In this document: in pieces, positions 26,280 through 32,805 of the stretch
Layout: every line of letters starts with the position of its first letter
Numbering within the stretch: the stretch's first letter is position 1
Source of the DNA: a virus
DNA length: 45,267 nucleotides
Strand: one strand, 5' to 3'
Virus record (IMG/VR): IMGVR_UViG_3300046690_000241
Location: 1-45,267 of that record
Position numbers and translations under genes: made by a program
Notes under the pieces: model-generated
What the model was told of the DNA's origin: nothing
The model's input: the letters and a program-made list of their open reading frames with translations, nothing else
Database searches by the model: none

Positions 26280-26504
26280 TTACACCGCGACGGGTAAGCC
26301 GTCAGTCGGATTTGGATACCGTTCAGGGGCGAGCATGTGGGGAGTGAATTCCCAGCTGGTTAGCTCGGCGAGCGCGAGCACGCGGTCAGGCGGGAGACGA
26401 TCCTTTTCAACCCATTCGTACACGGAGATTCGCGATATGCCCAATTTACGTGCCACCGCCCCCGCCTTACCGGCCTTCTCAACTGCGTTTCTGATCATCG
26501 ACAC
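26280..26504 (-). CDS. Cro/YdaS-like regulator
   Basis: 74 residues. The first 50 (RNAVEKAGKAGAVARKLG, then ISRISVYEWVEKDRLPPDR) form a YdaS/Cro-type helix-turn-helix; the remainder (PHMLAPERYPNP) is a short tail common in this family. It diverges from the CI-type repressor gene, the standard arrangement of a lysis-lysogeny switch. GTG at 26504 is six bases after GAGAGG; an ATG at 26498 is an alternative. It has a near-consensus promoter at 26540-26568. Confidence 0.8.
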   Translation of the reverse strand: MSMIRNAVEKAGKAGAVARKLGISRISVYEWVEKDRLPPDRVLALAELTSWEFTPHMLAPERYPNPTDGLPVAV

Positions 26505-26522
26505 CGGTTACCTCTCACTCAC

Positions 26523-26542
26523 GTTAGGCATTTCCGAACATT
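26523..26542. promoter_or_regulatory. Candidate operator overlapping the cro promoter
   Basis: GTTAGG (26523-26528) and CCGAAC (26534-26539) are inverted half-sites separated by five bases. The right half runs into the -10 box of the minus-strand promoter, so bound repressor would block it. Confidence 0.5.
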
Positions 26543-26568
26543 CTAGTCAGGCGTCACCGTACAGTCAA
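26540..26568 (-). promoter_or_regulatory. Sigma70-type promoter for the cro-like gene
   Basis: On the minus strand TTGACT (26568-26563), a 17-base spacer, then TAGAAT (26545-26540). Transcription would start about 30 bases before the cro-like start codon and can run into methyltransferase and primase genes. Confidence 0.7.
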
Positions 26569-26591
26569 CATAATGTATGGGGAAAATCGTC

Positions 26592-27275
26592 ATGACACTC
26601 GGTGCGCGCATCCGTGAGAAGCGGAAAGAGAACGGTCTGACCCTGGCGCAACTCGGCGCGGTGTTTGGGATCACGCGATCTTCGGTGTCGGATTGGGAGA
26701 ACGGGCACACCCGTCCGGATCAGGCGAAACTTGTCAGGCTGGCCGACGCCTTACGCACGACGGTGGAATATTTGCTGGAAGATAGCCCGGTAAAAACACC
26801 CTTAATCACCGAATCGCAAAGAAGCACCCCGCGTACATTGATAGACCGAAACGTGGCCGGCACAGACCAACCGGCCGGAAAGTTACCGGTCATCTCTTGG
26901 GCGCAGGCCGGGTTATGGGGTGAGAAATTGAATGCAAAAGACTTGGGAGACTCCGTGGAATGGGTAACGAGCCCGTATGAGGGTGAGTTCGTTCTTCGGG
27001 TGGTAGGGGATAGCATGTACAACCCTGGCGGTGACACGTCGTTCCGGGACGGGGACTTGATCTCGGTGAGCACGCGGCGCGATGTCTCGCATAAAAAGCT
27101 GGTGATCGTCATGCGCCGTGGCGAATCGGTGCCGACGTTCAAGCAGTATCTGGTGGAGAATGATGGTTCTGTATTGCTGCACGCACTGAACCCGAGCTGG
27201 CCGAACAAGTATCTTCCGTTCGACGACCACTGCCAGGTGCTCGGCGTCGTCACTGGACAATGGAGGGAACACTAA
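26592..27275 (+). CDS. CI-type repressor with LexA/S24 peptidase domain
   Basis: 227 residues from an ATG at 26592 (GGGGA upstream). The N-terminal XRE helix-turn-helix (TLAQLGAVFGITRSSVSDWE) binds operators. The C-terminal S24 domain has the AG cleavage site (Ala106-Gly107 in WAQAGLW), catalytic Ser141 (GDSMYNP) and Lys184 (TFKQYL). It should repress the lytic genes and be inactivated through RecA after DNA damage, so the phage is temperate and inducible. It diverges from the cro-like gene. No good promoter is visible on the plus strand, so it may need activation. Confidence 0.92.
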   Translation: MTLGARIREKRKENGLTLAQLGAVFGITRSSVSDWENGHTRPDQAKLVRLADALRTTVEYLLEDSPVKTPLITESQRSTPRTLIDRNVAGTDQPAGKLPVISWAQAGLWGEKLNAKDLGDSVEWVTSPYEGEFVLRVVGDSMYNPGGDTSFRDGDLISVSTRRDVSHKKLVIVMRRGESVPTFKQYLVENDGSVLLHALNPSWPNKYLPFDDHCQVLGVVTGQWREH

Positions 27276-27276
27276 A

Positions 27277-27414
27277 ATGATCGAACACATCGCTACACAA
27301 CTCGCGTACGCCGCGACCGGATTCGCTGCGCTGTTCGCGGTTTCCACTGCCGTGGTCCACTGGCGTGGTCGCAACGCACGGCGCCATCGGGCCTACTGGA
27401 GCGGCGCCGCCTGA
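27277..27414 (+). CDS. Small membrane protein after the repressor
   Basis: 45 residues, reading MIEHIATQLAYAATGF then one hydrophobic helix (AALFAVSTAVV) and a basic tail (HWRGRNARRHRAYW). GGAGG lies about ten bases upstream, inside the end of the repressor gene, and only one base separates the genes. It would be co-expressed in the lysogen. A superinfection-exclusion or similar role is possible but not shown. Confidence 0.55.
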   Translation: MIEHIATQLAYAATGFAALFAVSTAVVHWRGRNARRHRAYWSGAA

Positions 27415-27437
27415 CAGTTCTACCCCGGTTCTGACCG

Positions 27438-27463
27438 ATACCCGCTGAATGCGGGTATTTTTT
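27438..27463 (+). terminator. Rho-independent terminator after the repressor operon
   Basis: ATACCCGC (27438-27445), loop TGAAT, GCGGGTAT (27451-27458), then a run of T. It separates the lysogeny transcript from the replication operon. Confidence 0.85.
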
Positions 27464-27485
27464 CGTCTGTGATGTACGGTAACGC

Positions 27486-27514
27486 TTGACATGTGTTCCG
27501 CGTCGCCCTACATT
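27486..27514 (+). promoter_or_regulatory. Sigma70-type promoter of the replication operon
   Basis: TTGACA (27486-27491), 17 bases, TACATT (27509-27514). This is the best promoter seen on the plus strand. It lies between the terminator and the first gene of the long plus-strand operon. No operator half-site was seen inside it. Confidence 0.75.
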
Positions 27515-27556
27515 ACGTGTACGGCGTTGCCAAACACGCCTGACAGGGAGACGGAA

Positions 27557-27697
27557 ATGAGCACGCTCGCGAAAGACCTGCTTGAACTGGTCCGGTTGTC
27601 GGTTGGCGGTGCTGGAACGCTGACAGCCCATCTGCTGCGTGAAGTCGCCGCGAACCTGATCAGCGAAGGCGTCGCCAGCGAACTCGGCGGCTGCTGA
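27557..27697 (+). CDS. Small hypothetical protein, first gene of the replication operon
   Basis: 46 residues (MSTLAKDLLELVRLSVGG, then LTAHLLREVAANLISEG). Predicted as two amphipathic helices. AGGGAG lies about seven bases upstream. No family recognised. It is the first gene after the 27486 promoter and its stop overlaps the next start. Confidence 0.6.
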   Translation: MSTLAKDLLELVRLSVGGAGTLTAHLLREVAANLISEGVASELGGC

Positions 27698-27768
27698 TGG
27701 GCGGCGTGTTCACCCTGGCGGGTCTGGTGGTTGTGCTTTGGACTGCGCTTTACCCCTTTTTCAATTAG
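27697..27768 (+). CDS. 23-residue membrane peptide
   Basis: MGGVFTLAGLVVVLWTALYP and three more residues: a single hydrophobic helix. The ATG overlaps the previous stop (TGATG), and the next gene has its Shine-Dalgarno in the end of this one. Too short to be sure; the coupling favours real translation. Confidence 0.4.
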   Translation: MGGVFTLAGLVVVLWTALYPFFN

Positions 27769-27779
27769 GAGCCTTTGAC

Positions 27780-28313
27780 ATGTCGCTCGAAATCGCACTG
27801 GCCGAGAATACGGCCGCCATTAAAGAACTGACCGCTGCGCTTCTGGCTGGCGGCGTTGTGAAGAACGCGCAGGCAACCGCCGAAGCGCACTCGTCGCCGG
27901 CCGTCAAGGCCGTGGTGAAAGCGCAGAAGGATGCCGATGCAAAAAAGCCGGAAGCGGCGAAGGCTGCGCCTGCGGAAGTTGCCCCGAATGCATCTGGCGA
28001 ACAGTCTGCGTCGACTGGCGAGTCATCTTCGAGCGAGCCGATGCCGTGGGCGGAAAGGTCGGCGGCGAAGTTCGCTGAACTGAAAGGCGCCGCGCCGGAT
28101 CTCGACAACGTGCGCAAGGCCGTGCTCGGCATCAACTCGCTGATCGGCCGCGATCAGGCTAACGCGGTGCTCGCCCGCTTTGGCGCGCAGGCAGTCACGG
28201 CCAAGGACAACAAGAAGGGGCTCGACGAGTCGCAGTATCCGGACTTCTTCACGCTTTGCCTTGAAGTGCTCGCGGGCAAGGTTGACGCAACTGCTTCGAT
28301 GGTGTCGGAATGA
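27780..28313 (+). CDS. Hypothetical protein upstream of the DUF2800 gene
   Basis: 177 residues. The start at 27780 follows AGGAG by nine bases. Residues 1-35 are helical, about 40-95 are Ala/Lys/Glu/Ser-rich and disordered, and the C-terminal 80 (NVRKAVLGINSLIGRDQANA, VLARFGAQAVTA) form a compact helical domain. Proteins with this C-terminal pattern (a short domain followed by a recombination or replication operon) are common in phages; no function is assigned. The stop overlaps the DUF2800 start (ATGA). Confidence 0.7.
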   Translation: MSLEIALAENTAAIKELTAALLAGGVVKNAQATAEAHSSPAVKAVVKAQKDADAKKPEAAKAAPAEVAPNASGEQSASTGESSSSEPMPWAERSAAKFAELKGAAPDLDNVRKAVLGINSLIGRDQANAVLARFGAQAVTAKDNKKGLDESQYPDFFTLCLEVLAGKVDATASMVSE

Positions 28314-29698
28314 CACCCGCCACCGAAGAACGCGCCCACGCGCTGTTCTCGCCTTCGTCGGCCTACACCTGGGTGAACTGCAAGGCGTCCACCGCCGCGC
28401 AAATGGGCCAACCCGACGACAGCAGCGAGTTCGCTGACGACGGCACCGCGAGCCACGAACTGGCGAAGTGGTGTCTCGACAACGGCACCGATGCGCCGGC
28501 CTACATGGGCCGGATCATCAAGGTCGGCGAACGCGAGTTCGAAGTCGACGACGACCGCGCCGAGTACGTGCAGATGTACGTCGAAGGTGTTCGGGATCGC
28601 ATCGAGGCGTACAAGCTCACCGGCGCCACGGTCGACGTGTTGGTCGAACAGCGCCTGTCGATCGAGCACATCACCGGCGAGAAAGGCGCGAAGGGCACCA
28701 GCGACTGCGTGCTGATCGCCGTATGGCCCGATGGCCGTGCCGAGATCTGCGTTATCGATCTCAAGTACGGGCGCGGCGTTGAAGTCTCGGCGGTCGAGAA
28801 CTATCAGGGAATGATCTACGCCGAAGCCGCGCGCAACGAGCACGCCGACTTCTACAACTTCACCAGCGTGCGGATCGTGATCCATCAGCCGCGCGTCAGC
28901 GAGAAACCCAGCGAATGGGAAATCATGCCATTCGATCTGACCGAGTGGATTTACACGGTCGCGAAGCCCGCAGCCGAGCAGGGGATGCTGTACGTCGAGT
29001 CGGTCGACTTCGTACCGCTGTCGATGGGCGACTTCGCACCCGGCGAGAAGCAATGCCGCTTCTGCAAGGCGAAGGCTGTATGCCCGGCACTCGCGAAGCA
29101 CGTCGAAGAAACGATCGGCAGTGACTTCGAAGCGATGGCGAATCCGGCCACGCCCGACGGCGATGTCGAGTACGCCGTCGAGACGCTCGACAACGAGCGC
29201 TTGGGTGTGATCTACGAATCGCTCGACCTGATCGACTCATGGGCCAAGGCCGTACGCGGGCGCATCGAGCACGAGCTGCTGAACGGCAACGTGGTGCCCG
29301 GCGTGAAGCTCGTGCAGGGTCGGCGCGGCCACCGCCAGTGGTCAAGCACGGAAGAAGCGGAAGCGCTGCTCAAGTCGATGCGGCTGAAGCAGAAGCAGAT
29401 GTACAACTTCAAGCTGATCAGCCCGACGCAGGCCGACAAGCTGCTCGCCAAGGAATCGCCGCGCCGCTGGAAGAAAGTCGAAGCGCTGGTCACGCAGCGC
29501 GACGGCTCGCCGTCGGTGGCGCCCGAATCCGACAAACGCCCGGCGCTGGTCATCGCACCGCCCGCTGATGATTTCGAAGTGGTCGACCCGAATAGCAAGG
29601 TCGCGACGATGGCCGAAGTCACCGCGATCGTGAACGCTTCGATTGTTGCTGGCGACTTCGAAGTGGTGACCACTGACGAAGGGGACGACCTGTGCTAA
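28310..29698 (+). CDS. DUF2800 protein, RecB/Cas4-like nuclease
   Basis: 462 residues. It opens HALFSPSSAYTWVNCKAS with FADDGTASHELAKWCL, typical of DUF2800. A PD-(D/E)XK-type core is suggested by DCVLIAVW, ICVIDLKYGRG and VENYQGMIYA at about 125-170. A cysteine cluster QCRFCKAKAVCPAL near 245-260 is of the iron-sulfur type in Cas4/AddB-like nucleases. This family accompanies the DUF2815 protein, polymerase, VRR-NUC and SNF2 helicase in phage replication modules, as here. It probably processes DNA ends for recombination. Confidence 0.85.
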   Translation: MTPATEERAHALFSPSSAYTWVNCKASTAAQMGQPDDSSEFADDGTASHELAKWCLDNGTDAPAYMGRIIKVGEREFEVDDDRAEYVQMYVEGVRDRIEAYKLTGATVDVLVEQRLSIEHITGEKGAKGTSDCVLIAVWPDGRAEICVIDLKYGRGVEVSAVENYQGMIYAEAARNEHADFYNFTSVRIVIHQPRVSEKPSEWEIMPFDLTEWIYTVAKPAAEQGMLYVESVDFVPLSMGDFAPGEKQCRFCKAKAVCPALAKHVEETIGSDFEAMANPATPDGDVEYAVETLDNERLGVIYESLDLIDSWAKAVRGRIEHELLNGNVVPGVKLVQGRRGHRQWSSTEEAEALLKSMRLKQKQMYNFKLISPTQADKLLAKESPRRWKKVEALVTQRDGSPSVAPESDKRPALVIAPPADDFEVVDPNSKVATMAEVTAIVNASIVAGDFEVVTTDEGDDLC

Positions 29699-29949
29699 CC
29701 GACCACGAAATCATCGCCGGCATGGTGTTGACCGGCATGACCCACGCACACGCGGTGCGCCAGCTCAAAGCGCGCGACGAGTTTATCCGCACGAACGCGC
29801 TGCGCAGCAAGGCGCGCCGTGACCGTATCGCAATCGCCACGCTGCACGCCCTGCTGATCAAGTCGGCTGACGCGGAAGTGAAGCCCGCCGACTTCGCACA
29901 GGGCGCTGTTGCCCAGGCTGACGCGCTGATTCTGGAACTGGACAAATGA
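29692..29949 (+). CDS. Small hypothetical protein
   Basis: 85 residues from a GTG at 29692 overlapping the DUF2800 stop. Helical and basic in the middle (ALRSKARRDRIAIATLHALL). Not recognised. Tight overlaps on both sides show it is translated with the replication genes. Confidence 0.6.
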   Translation: MLTDHEIIAGMVLTGMTHAHAVRQLKARDEFIRTNALRSKARRDRIAIATLHALLIKSADAEVKPADFAQGAVAQADALILELDK

Positions 29950-30134
29950 ACCGCGAACCCGTTTTCAAACCGTTCAATGCAGTGAGCGCGTTACTGCCGC
30001 CCGACGCGCGCATGGCCCTTGCGCGGGCGGCGCTCGAAGCGAAACAAATCGCAGACCCGTTACAGCGCGAGATGGTCATCGAAGCCGCAATCGCGCGCGT
30101 CCGTCTGCAATACCCCAACTATTTCAGGGAGTAG
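29946..30134 (+). CDS. Small hypothetical protein
   Basis: 62 residues (MNREPVFKPFNAVSALLPPD, then two helices ending RLQYPNYFRE). Coupled by ATGA to the previous gene and seven bases from the DUF2815 gene. Function not recognised; a helper of replication is possible from position. Confidence 0.6.
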   Translation: MNREPVFKPFNAVSALLPPDARMALARAALEAKQIADPLQREMVIEAAIARVRLQYPNYFRE

Positions 30135-30141
30135 CAAAACC

Positions 30142-30732
30142 ATGGCAATCGTCAAACTTCTCAACGCACGTCTGTCGTTCCCGGATCTGTTCACCGCTGT
30201 CCAGTTCGAAGGCGCCGGCCCATTCAGCTACCGCGCCGCGTTCCTGCAACCCGAAGACCAGCCGGTGATGCTGCAGCAGGCCGACAAGTCGTGGAAGAAA
30301 ACCACGATGGGCAAGGTGATCGAAGCCGTTGCGACCGAAGCGTGGAAGGCCAAGGCGGCCGCGATCCTCAAGACGCTCGAAGGCAACCCGCAGAAGTGCT
30401 GCTGGTATGACGGCAGCATCAAGGAATACGACGGCTATGAAGGCAACTATGTGTTGTCCGCGTCGCGCGGTCAGGACAAGGGTCGCCCGCTGATCGTCGA
30501 CAACGACAAAGCCCCGCTGACTGAATTGGACGGCAAGCCGTACGCCGGCTGCTACGTGAACGGCACCGTGGAAGTGTGGGCGCAGGACAACAAGTTCGGC
30601 AAGGGTATCCGCGCCACGCTGCGCGGCGTCCAGTTCGTCAAGGATGGCGACGCATTCAGCGCCGGCACGCCGGTAAGCGAAGACGACTTCGACGAGATCG
30701 AAGCGCCGGAAACCGCCGACGATATTTCGTAA
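30142..30732 (+). CDS. DUF2815 protein, ssDNA-binding type
   Basis: 196 residues from an ATG at 30142. It begins AIVKLLNARLSFPDLFTA, with YRAAFLQPEDQP and YDGYEGNYVLSASRG, the signature of DUF2815. These proteins have an OB-fold like T7 gp2.5 and take the single-strand-binding role in phages with DUF2800 and family A or B polymerases. The C-terminus is acidic (EDDFDEIEAPETADD), which is typical of SSB proteins that recruit partners. It lies upstream of the polymerase in the same operon. Confidence 0.85.
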   Translation: MAIVKLLNARLSFPDLFTAVQFEGAGPFSYRAAFLQPEDQPVMLQQADKSWKKTTMGKVIEAVATEAWKAKAAAILKTLEGNPQKCCWYDGSIKEYDGYEGNYVLSASRGQDKGRPLIVDNDKAPLTELDGKPYAGCYVNGTVEVWAQDNKFGKGIRATLRGVQFVKDGDAFSAGTPVSEDDFDEIEAPETADDIS

Positions 30733-30797
30733 GCAACACGGCCGGCGCGCAGCACGGCGCCGAGTAAACATTACCGATTCACTCAGGAGTAAAGCAC

Positions 30798-31559
30798 ATG
30801 GCCCGCATCAAAAACAATCTGACCGGTGATGTATTCGAAGCACCGGCCCGCGACTTCGCGAACGAAGCCGACTTCACGATCGTCGACTCGTCCACCCCGA
30901 TCACCGCCGAGCCGCCTGTCGCGGTGAGTGCGCCGGGGGAGCCCGATACGTCTGTCTCGGCCCCTGCCGAACCGGCTTCATCTGGCACGACCGACACACC
31001 GGCCGCTATCCCGTCTTCGGATCAGACAGCGACCCAAACCGACCCCGCAGCATCGACGACGCCCGACAGTTCGTCGACCAGTACGCCGGATGGCACCGCA
31101 CCGTCGGCGCAAGGTGACTCGGGAAACGCCCCGGCCGTGACGGCGGCGAATCCGTCATCGGAACCCTCAACCGAATCCGACGCGAGCACTTCGGCTGGGT
31201 TTGACGTGGGAAACGCACCGGCCCCGGACGCTGTCTCACCGTCAACGAGCGCTGGTGCCGACGCTGCCGCGTCATCGTCGATGGACAGTGGTGCCGGGGT
31301 TGCTGGCTCAGACGCTGACTCCCCAAACGCCGATGCGGGCACGTCGCCCGCTGGTGCTGCCACCGATGCCAGTACGCCCGCGCCTAGCCCCGCACCGATG
31401 CTCGACACGAACAGCAAGCACATCGTGGCCGACCAGATGGAAAGCGATGCACTGTTCGCGGTTGCGCAACTGGTGACGGTCAACGACAGCATCAAGCACG
31501 CGGCCGACGCGTTCTTCGGCCAGGTGCATTCGCTGATCGACGCAGAGGCGGCAGCATGA
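30798..31559 (+). CDS. Long disordered Ser/Thr/Ala/Pro/Asp-rich protein
   Basis: 253 residues. Residues 1-30 (MARIKNNLTGDVFEAPAR) and about 205-250 (KHIVADQMESDALFAVAQLV) look folded; the middle 170 are a repetitive, acidic low-complexity linker with PAEPASS, TPDSSSTSTPDG and similar. AGGAG lies eight bases before the start. The N-terminal segment resembles a short domain seen in several phage proteins. The linker may act as an acidic DNA mimic or a spacer. No enzyme motif. The stop overlaps the next start. Confidence 0.7.
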   Translation: MARIKNNLTGDVFEAPARDFANEADFTIVDSSTPITAEPPVAVSAPGEPDTSVSAPAEPASSGTTDTPAAIPSSDQTATQTDPAASTTPDSSSTSTPDGTAPSAQGDSGNAPAVTAANPSSEPSTESDASTSAGFDVGNAPAPDAVSPSTSAGADAAASSSMDSGAGVAGSDADSPNADAGTSPAGAATDASTPAPSPAPMLDTNSKHIVADQMESDALFAVAQLVTVNDSIKHAADAFFGQVHSLIDAEAAA

Positions 31560-31735
31560 AAACGATTACCGCCGAAAAAGCCGTCTTTATTCTCGAATCT
31601 GCACGGTCAGCGATTTTGACTGCCGGGCAGCAAGGGATGTCACCGAAAGACATCAAGGATCGTGGGCTTGCGGTCGTCGAAGCACTGTTGGCGGTCGATA
31701 GCGAGATTCAAAAGGCGATAGAAGCAGCAAGCTGA
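31556..31735 (+). CDS. Small helical protein
   Basis: 59 residues (MKTITAEKAVFILESARSAI, then a second helix with DRGLAVVEALLAVDSEI). ATGA overlap with the previous gene. No family recognised. It ends just before the structured gap. Confidence 0.6.
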   Translation: MKTITAEKAVFILESARSAILTAGQQGMSPKDIKDRGLAVVEALLAVDSEIQKAIEAAS

Positions 31736-32013
31736 AGAAGGGACCGGGTACGCGGCGGCCGGCGCCGCAGAGTACACCCGGCCCGGTCCCGCCTTCGGGC
31801 GGGGCTCTTAGCAAAGGCCCGAGCTTTCGCTAAGAATGGGGCGCACGTCTCCAAGTCACGCCCGGCTGCGTGGCGCAAAGCTCTGACTCGCTAACCTGCG
31901 TCGCCCGCGAACGAAGACTCACGGCGCTGGGGTGCGCAAAGGCGGTGCGCTTAATTCATTAGCGCCAAAGCCAGAGCATGCCGGTTTAGCAGTACTAAAT
32001 AAGGGGATCAATC
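31736..32013 (+). ncRNA. Gene-free, strongly folded stretch (candidate structured RNA)
   Basis: 278 bases with no credible gene. Hairpins: GGGACCGGG (31740-31748) with CCCGGTCCC (31782-31790), enclosing GCGGCG/CGCCGC; CCCGCC-TTCG-GGCGGG (31788-31803), sharing three bases with the first stem so that the two compete; CTTAGC (31807-31812) with GCTAAG (31829-31834); and GCGCT/AGCGC at about 31948-31966. None is followed by a T-run. It may be an attenuator, mRNA stabiliser or small RNA. It ends with a good Shine-Dalgarno for the gene at 32014. Confidence 0.35.
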
Positions 32014-32169
32014 ATGTTGTGGCTCTGTCTGCTGGTTGTGTTTCTCGGCCCGGTTATCGGTTGCCTGCTGTTCGTGATGCTGACCGATCAGCCGAACGTG
32101 CTGACGGCTGTCGTCGGCGCGATTGCGGGAATGATCGGCTCGCTGGCTGCGGTTTTTGTTTTTGCCTGA
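32014..32169 (+). CDS. Small two-helix membrane protein
   Basis: 51 residues (MLWLCLLVVFLGPVIGCLLF, then AIAGMIGSLAAVFVF) with two hydrophobic helices. AGGGG lies nine bases upstream. Function unknown; it is too small for a holin of this genome, which already has one. Confidence 0.6.
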   Translation: MLWLCLLVVFLGPVIGCLLFVMLTDQPNVLTAVVGAIAGMIGSLAAVFVFA

Positions 32170-32171
32170 AC

Positions 32172-32774
32172 ATGGCGCGCTGGCATGTCCGCTGCAGCCG
32201 GGAGAAATGCAAGCTGCGCTACGCGTTACCGAAGCACCCCGACGAGTACGTGCGCGGCTGGAAGTGCAAGGGCTGCGGCGGCACGCGTTATCGGGTAATC
32301 AAAAACATTCTGAAGGATAGCGGCCATGTTGACTGCGACTGCGGCGCGTATATCTGGACCGGCACCGTCGGCCGTTACGAGTGCACCACGCATCGCCGTG
32401 GTTCGCGCGAGTGCCGCTTCAATCGTAATGGAACCGAGCGGCCAGCTTACGCTTGCCCTCACGACGGGTTACCACGTTGGCCCGCTATTTATTGTTCAGA
32501 AGCGACGCGCCCCGGTGATTCATGGTGGCACTTTGGGTGGCAAGCGACGCAGGCAGCGAGAGAAGCGGAACACGCCGCCGTGGGCGGATATGAAAGCGAT
32601 CCGCTCGATGTACCGGCAAGCCGAGCTGATGACGAAGGCGACGGGAGAACTGTACGTGGTGGATCACATCGTGCCGCTCGCGGGGAAGCTGGTGTGCGGC
32701 CTGCATGTGCACTGGAACATGCGGGTGATTCACTGGAAAGAGAACTCGAAGAAGGGCTGGGGAACCTGGCCTGA
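32172..32774 (+). CDS. Cysteine-rich zinc-binding protein (frame overlaps HNH gene)
   Basis: 200 residues in frame. The first 105 look genuine: MARWHVRCSREKCKLRYALP, WKCKGCGGTRY, VDCDCGAYIW, YECTTHRRGSRECRFNRNG. These repeated Cys/His pairs indicate zinc sites, and the pattern is known from small phage proteins. The C-terminal 95 residues lie opposite the HNH frame and have the Ala/Gly/Arg/Glu composition of a shadow frame. Either the stop has been lost or a frameshift joins the two. It starts two bases after the previous stop. Confidence 0.55.
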   Translation: MARWHVRCSREKCKLRYALPKHPDEYVRGWKCKGCGGTRYRVIKNILKDSGHVDCDCGAYIWTGTVGRYECTTHRRGSRECRFNRNGTERPAYACPHDGLPRWPAIYCSEATRPGDSWWHFGWQATQAAREAEHAAVGGYESDPLDVPASRADDEGDGRTVRGGSHRAARGEAGVRPACALEHAGDSLERELEEGLGNLA

Positions 32775-32805
32775 TATGCCGTTTGAACAATTGGAACTAC
32801 TGTGA
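32428..32805 (+). CDS. HNH endonuclease
   Basis: 125 residues from an ATG at 32428 (start uncertain; no clear ribosome site). The C-terminal half has the phage HNH pattern RNTPPWADMKAIRSMYRQA, LYVVDHIVPLAGK, LVCGLHVHWNMRVI and KENSKKGW, with His and Asn in the expected order. The stop overlaps the polymerase start (GTGA), evidence that this frame is translated. It may cut DNA at packaging or replication sites. The first 116 codons overlap the zinc-protein frame. Confidence 0.7.
   Translation: MEPSGQLTLALTTGYHVGPLFIVQKRRAPVIHGGTLGGKRRRQREKRNTPPWADMKAIRSMYRQAELMTKATGELYVVDHIVPLAGKLVCGLHVHWNMRVIHWKENSKKGWGTWPDMPFEQLELL

Noticed and set aside
26546-26574. A promoter for the repressor gene on the plus strand (GTCAGG-17-CATAAT)
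   Set aside because: The -35 box does not match consensus; the repressor may be expressed from an activated or weak promoter that cannot be called by eye.
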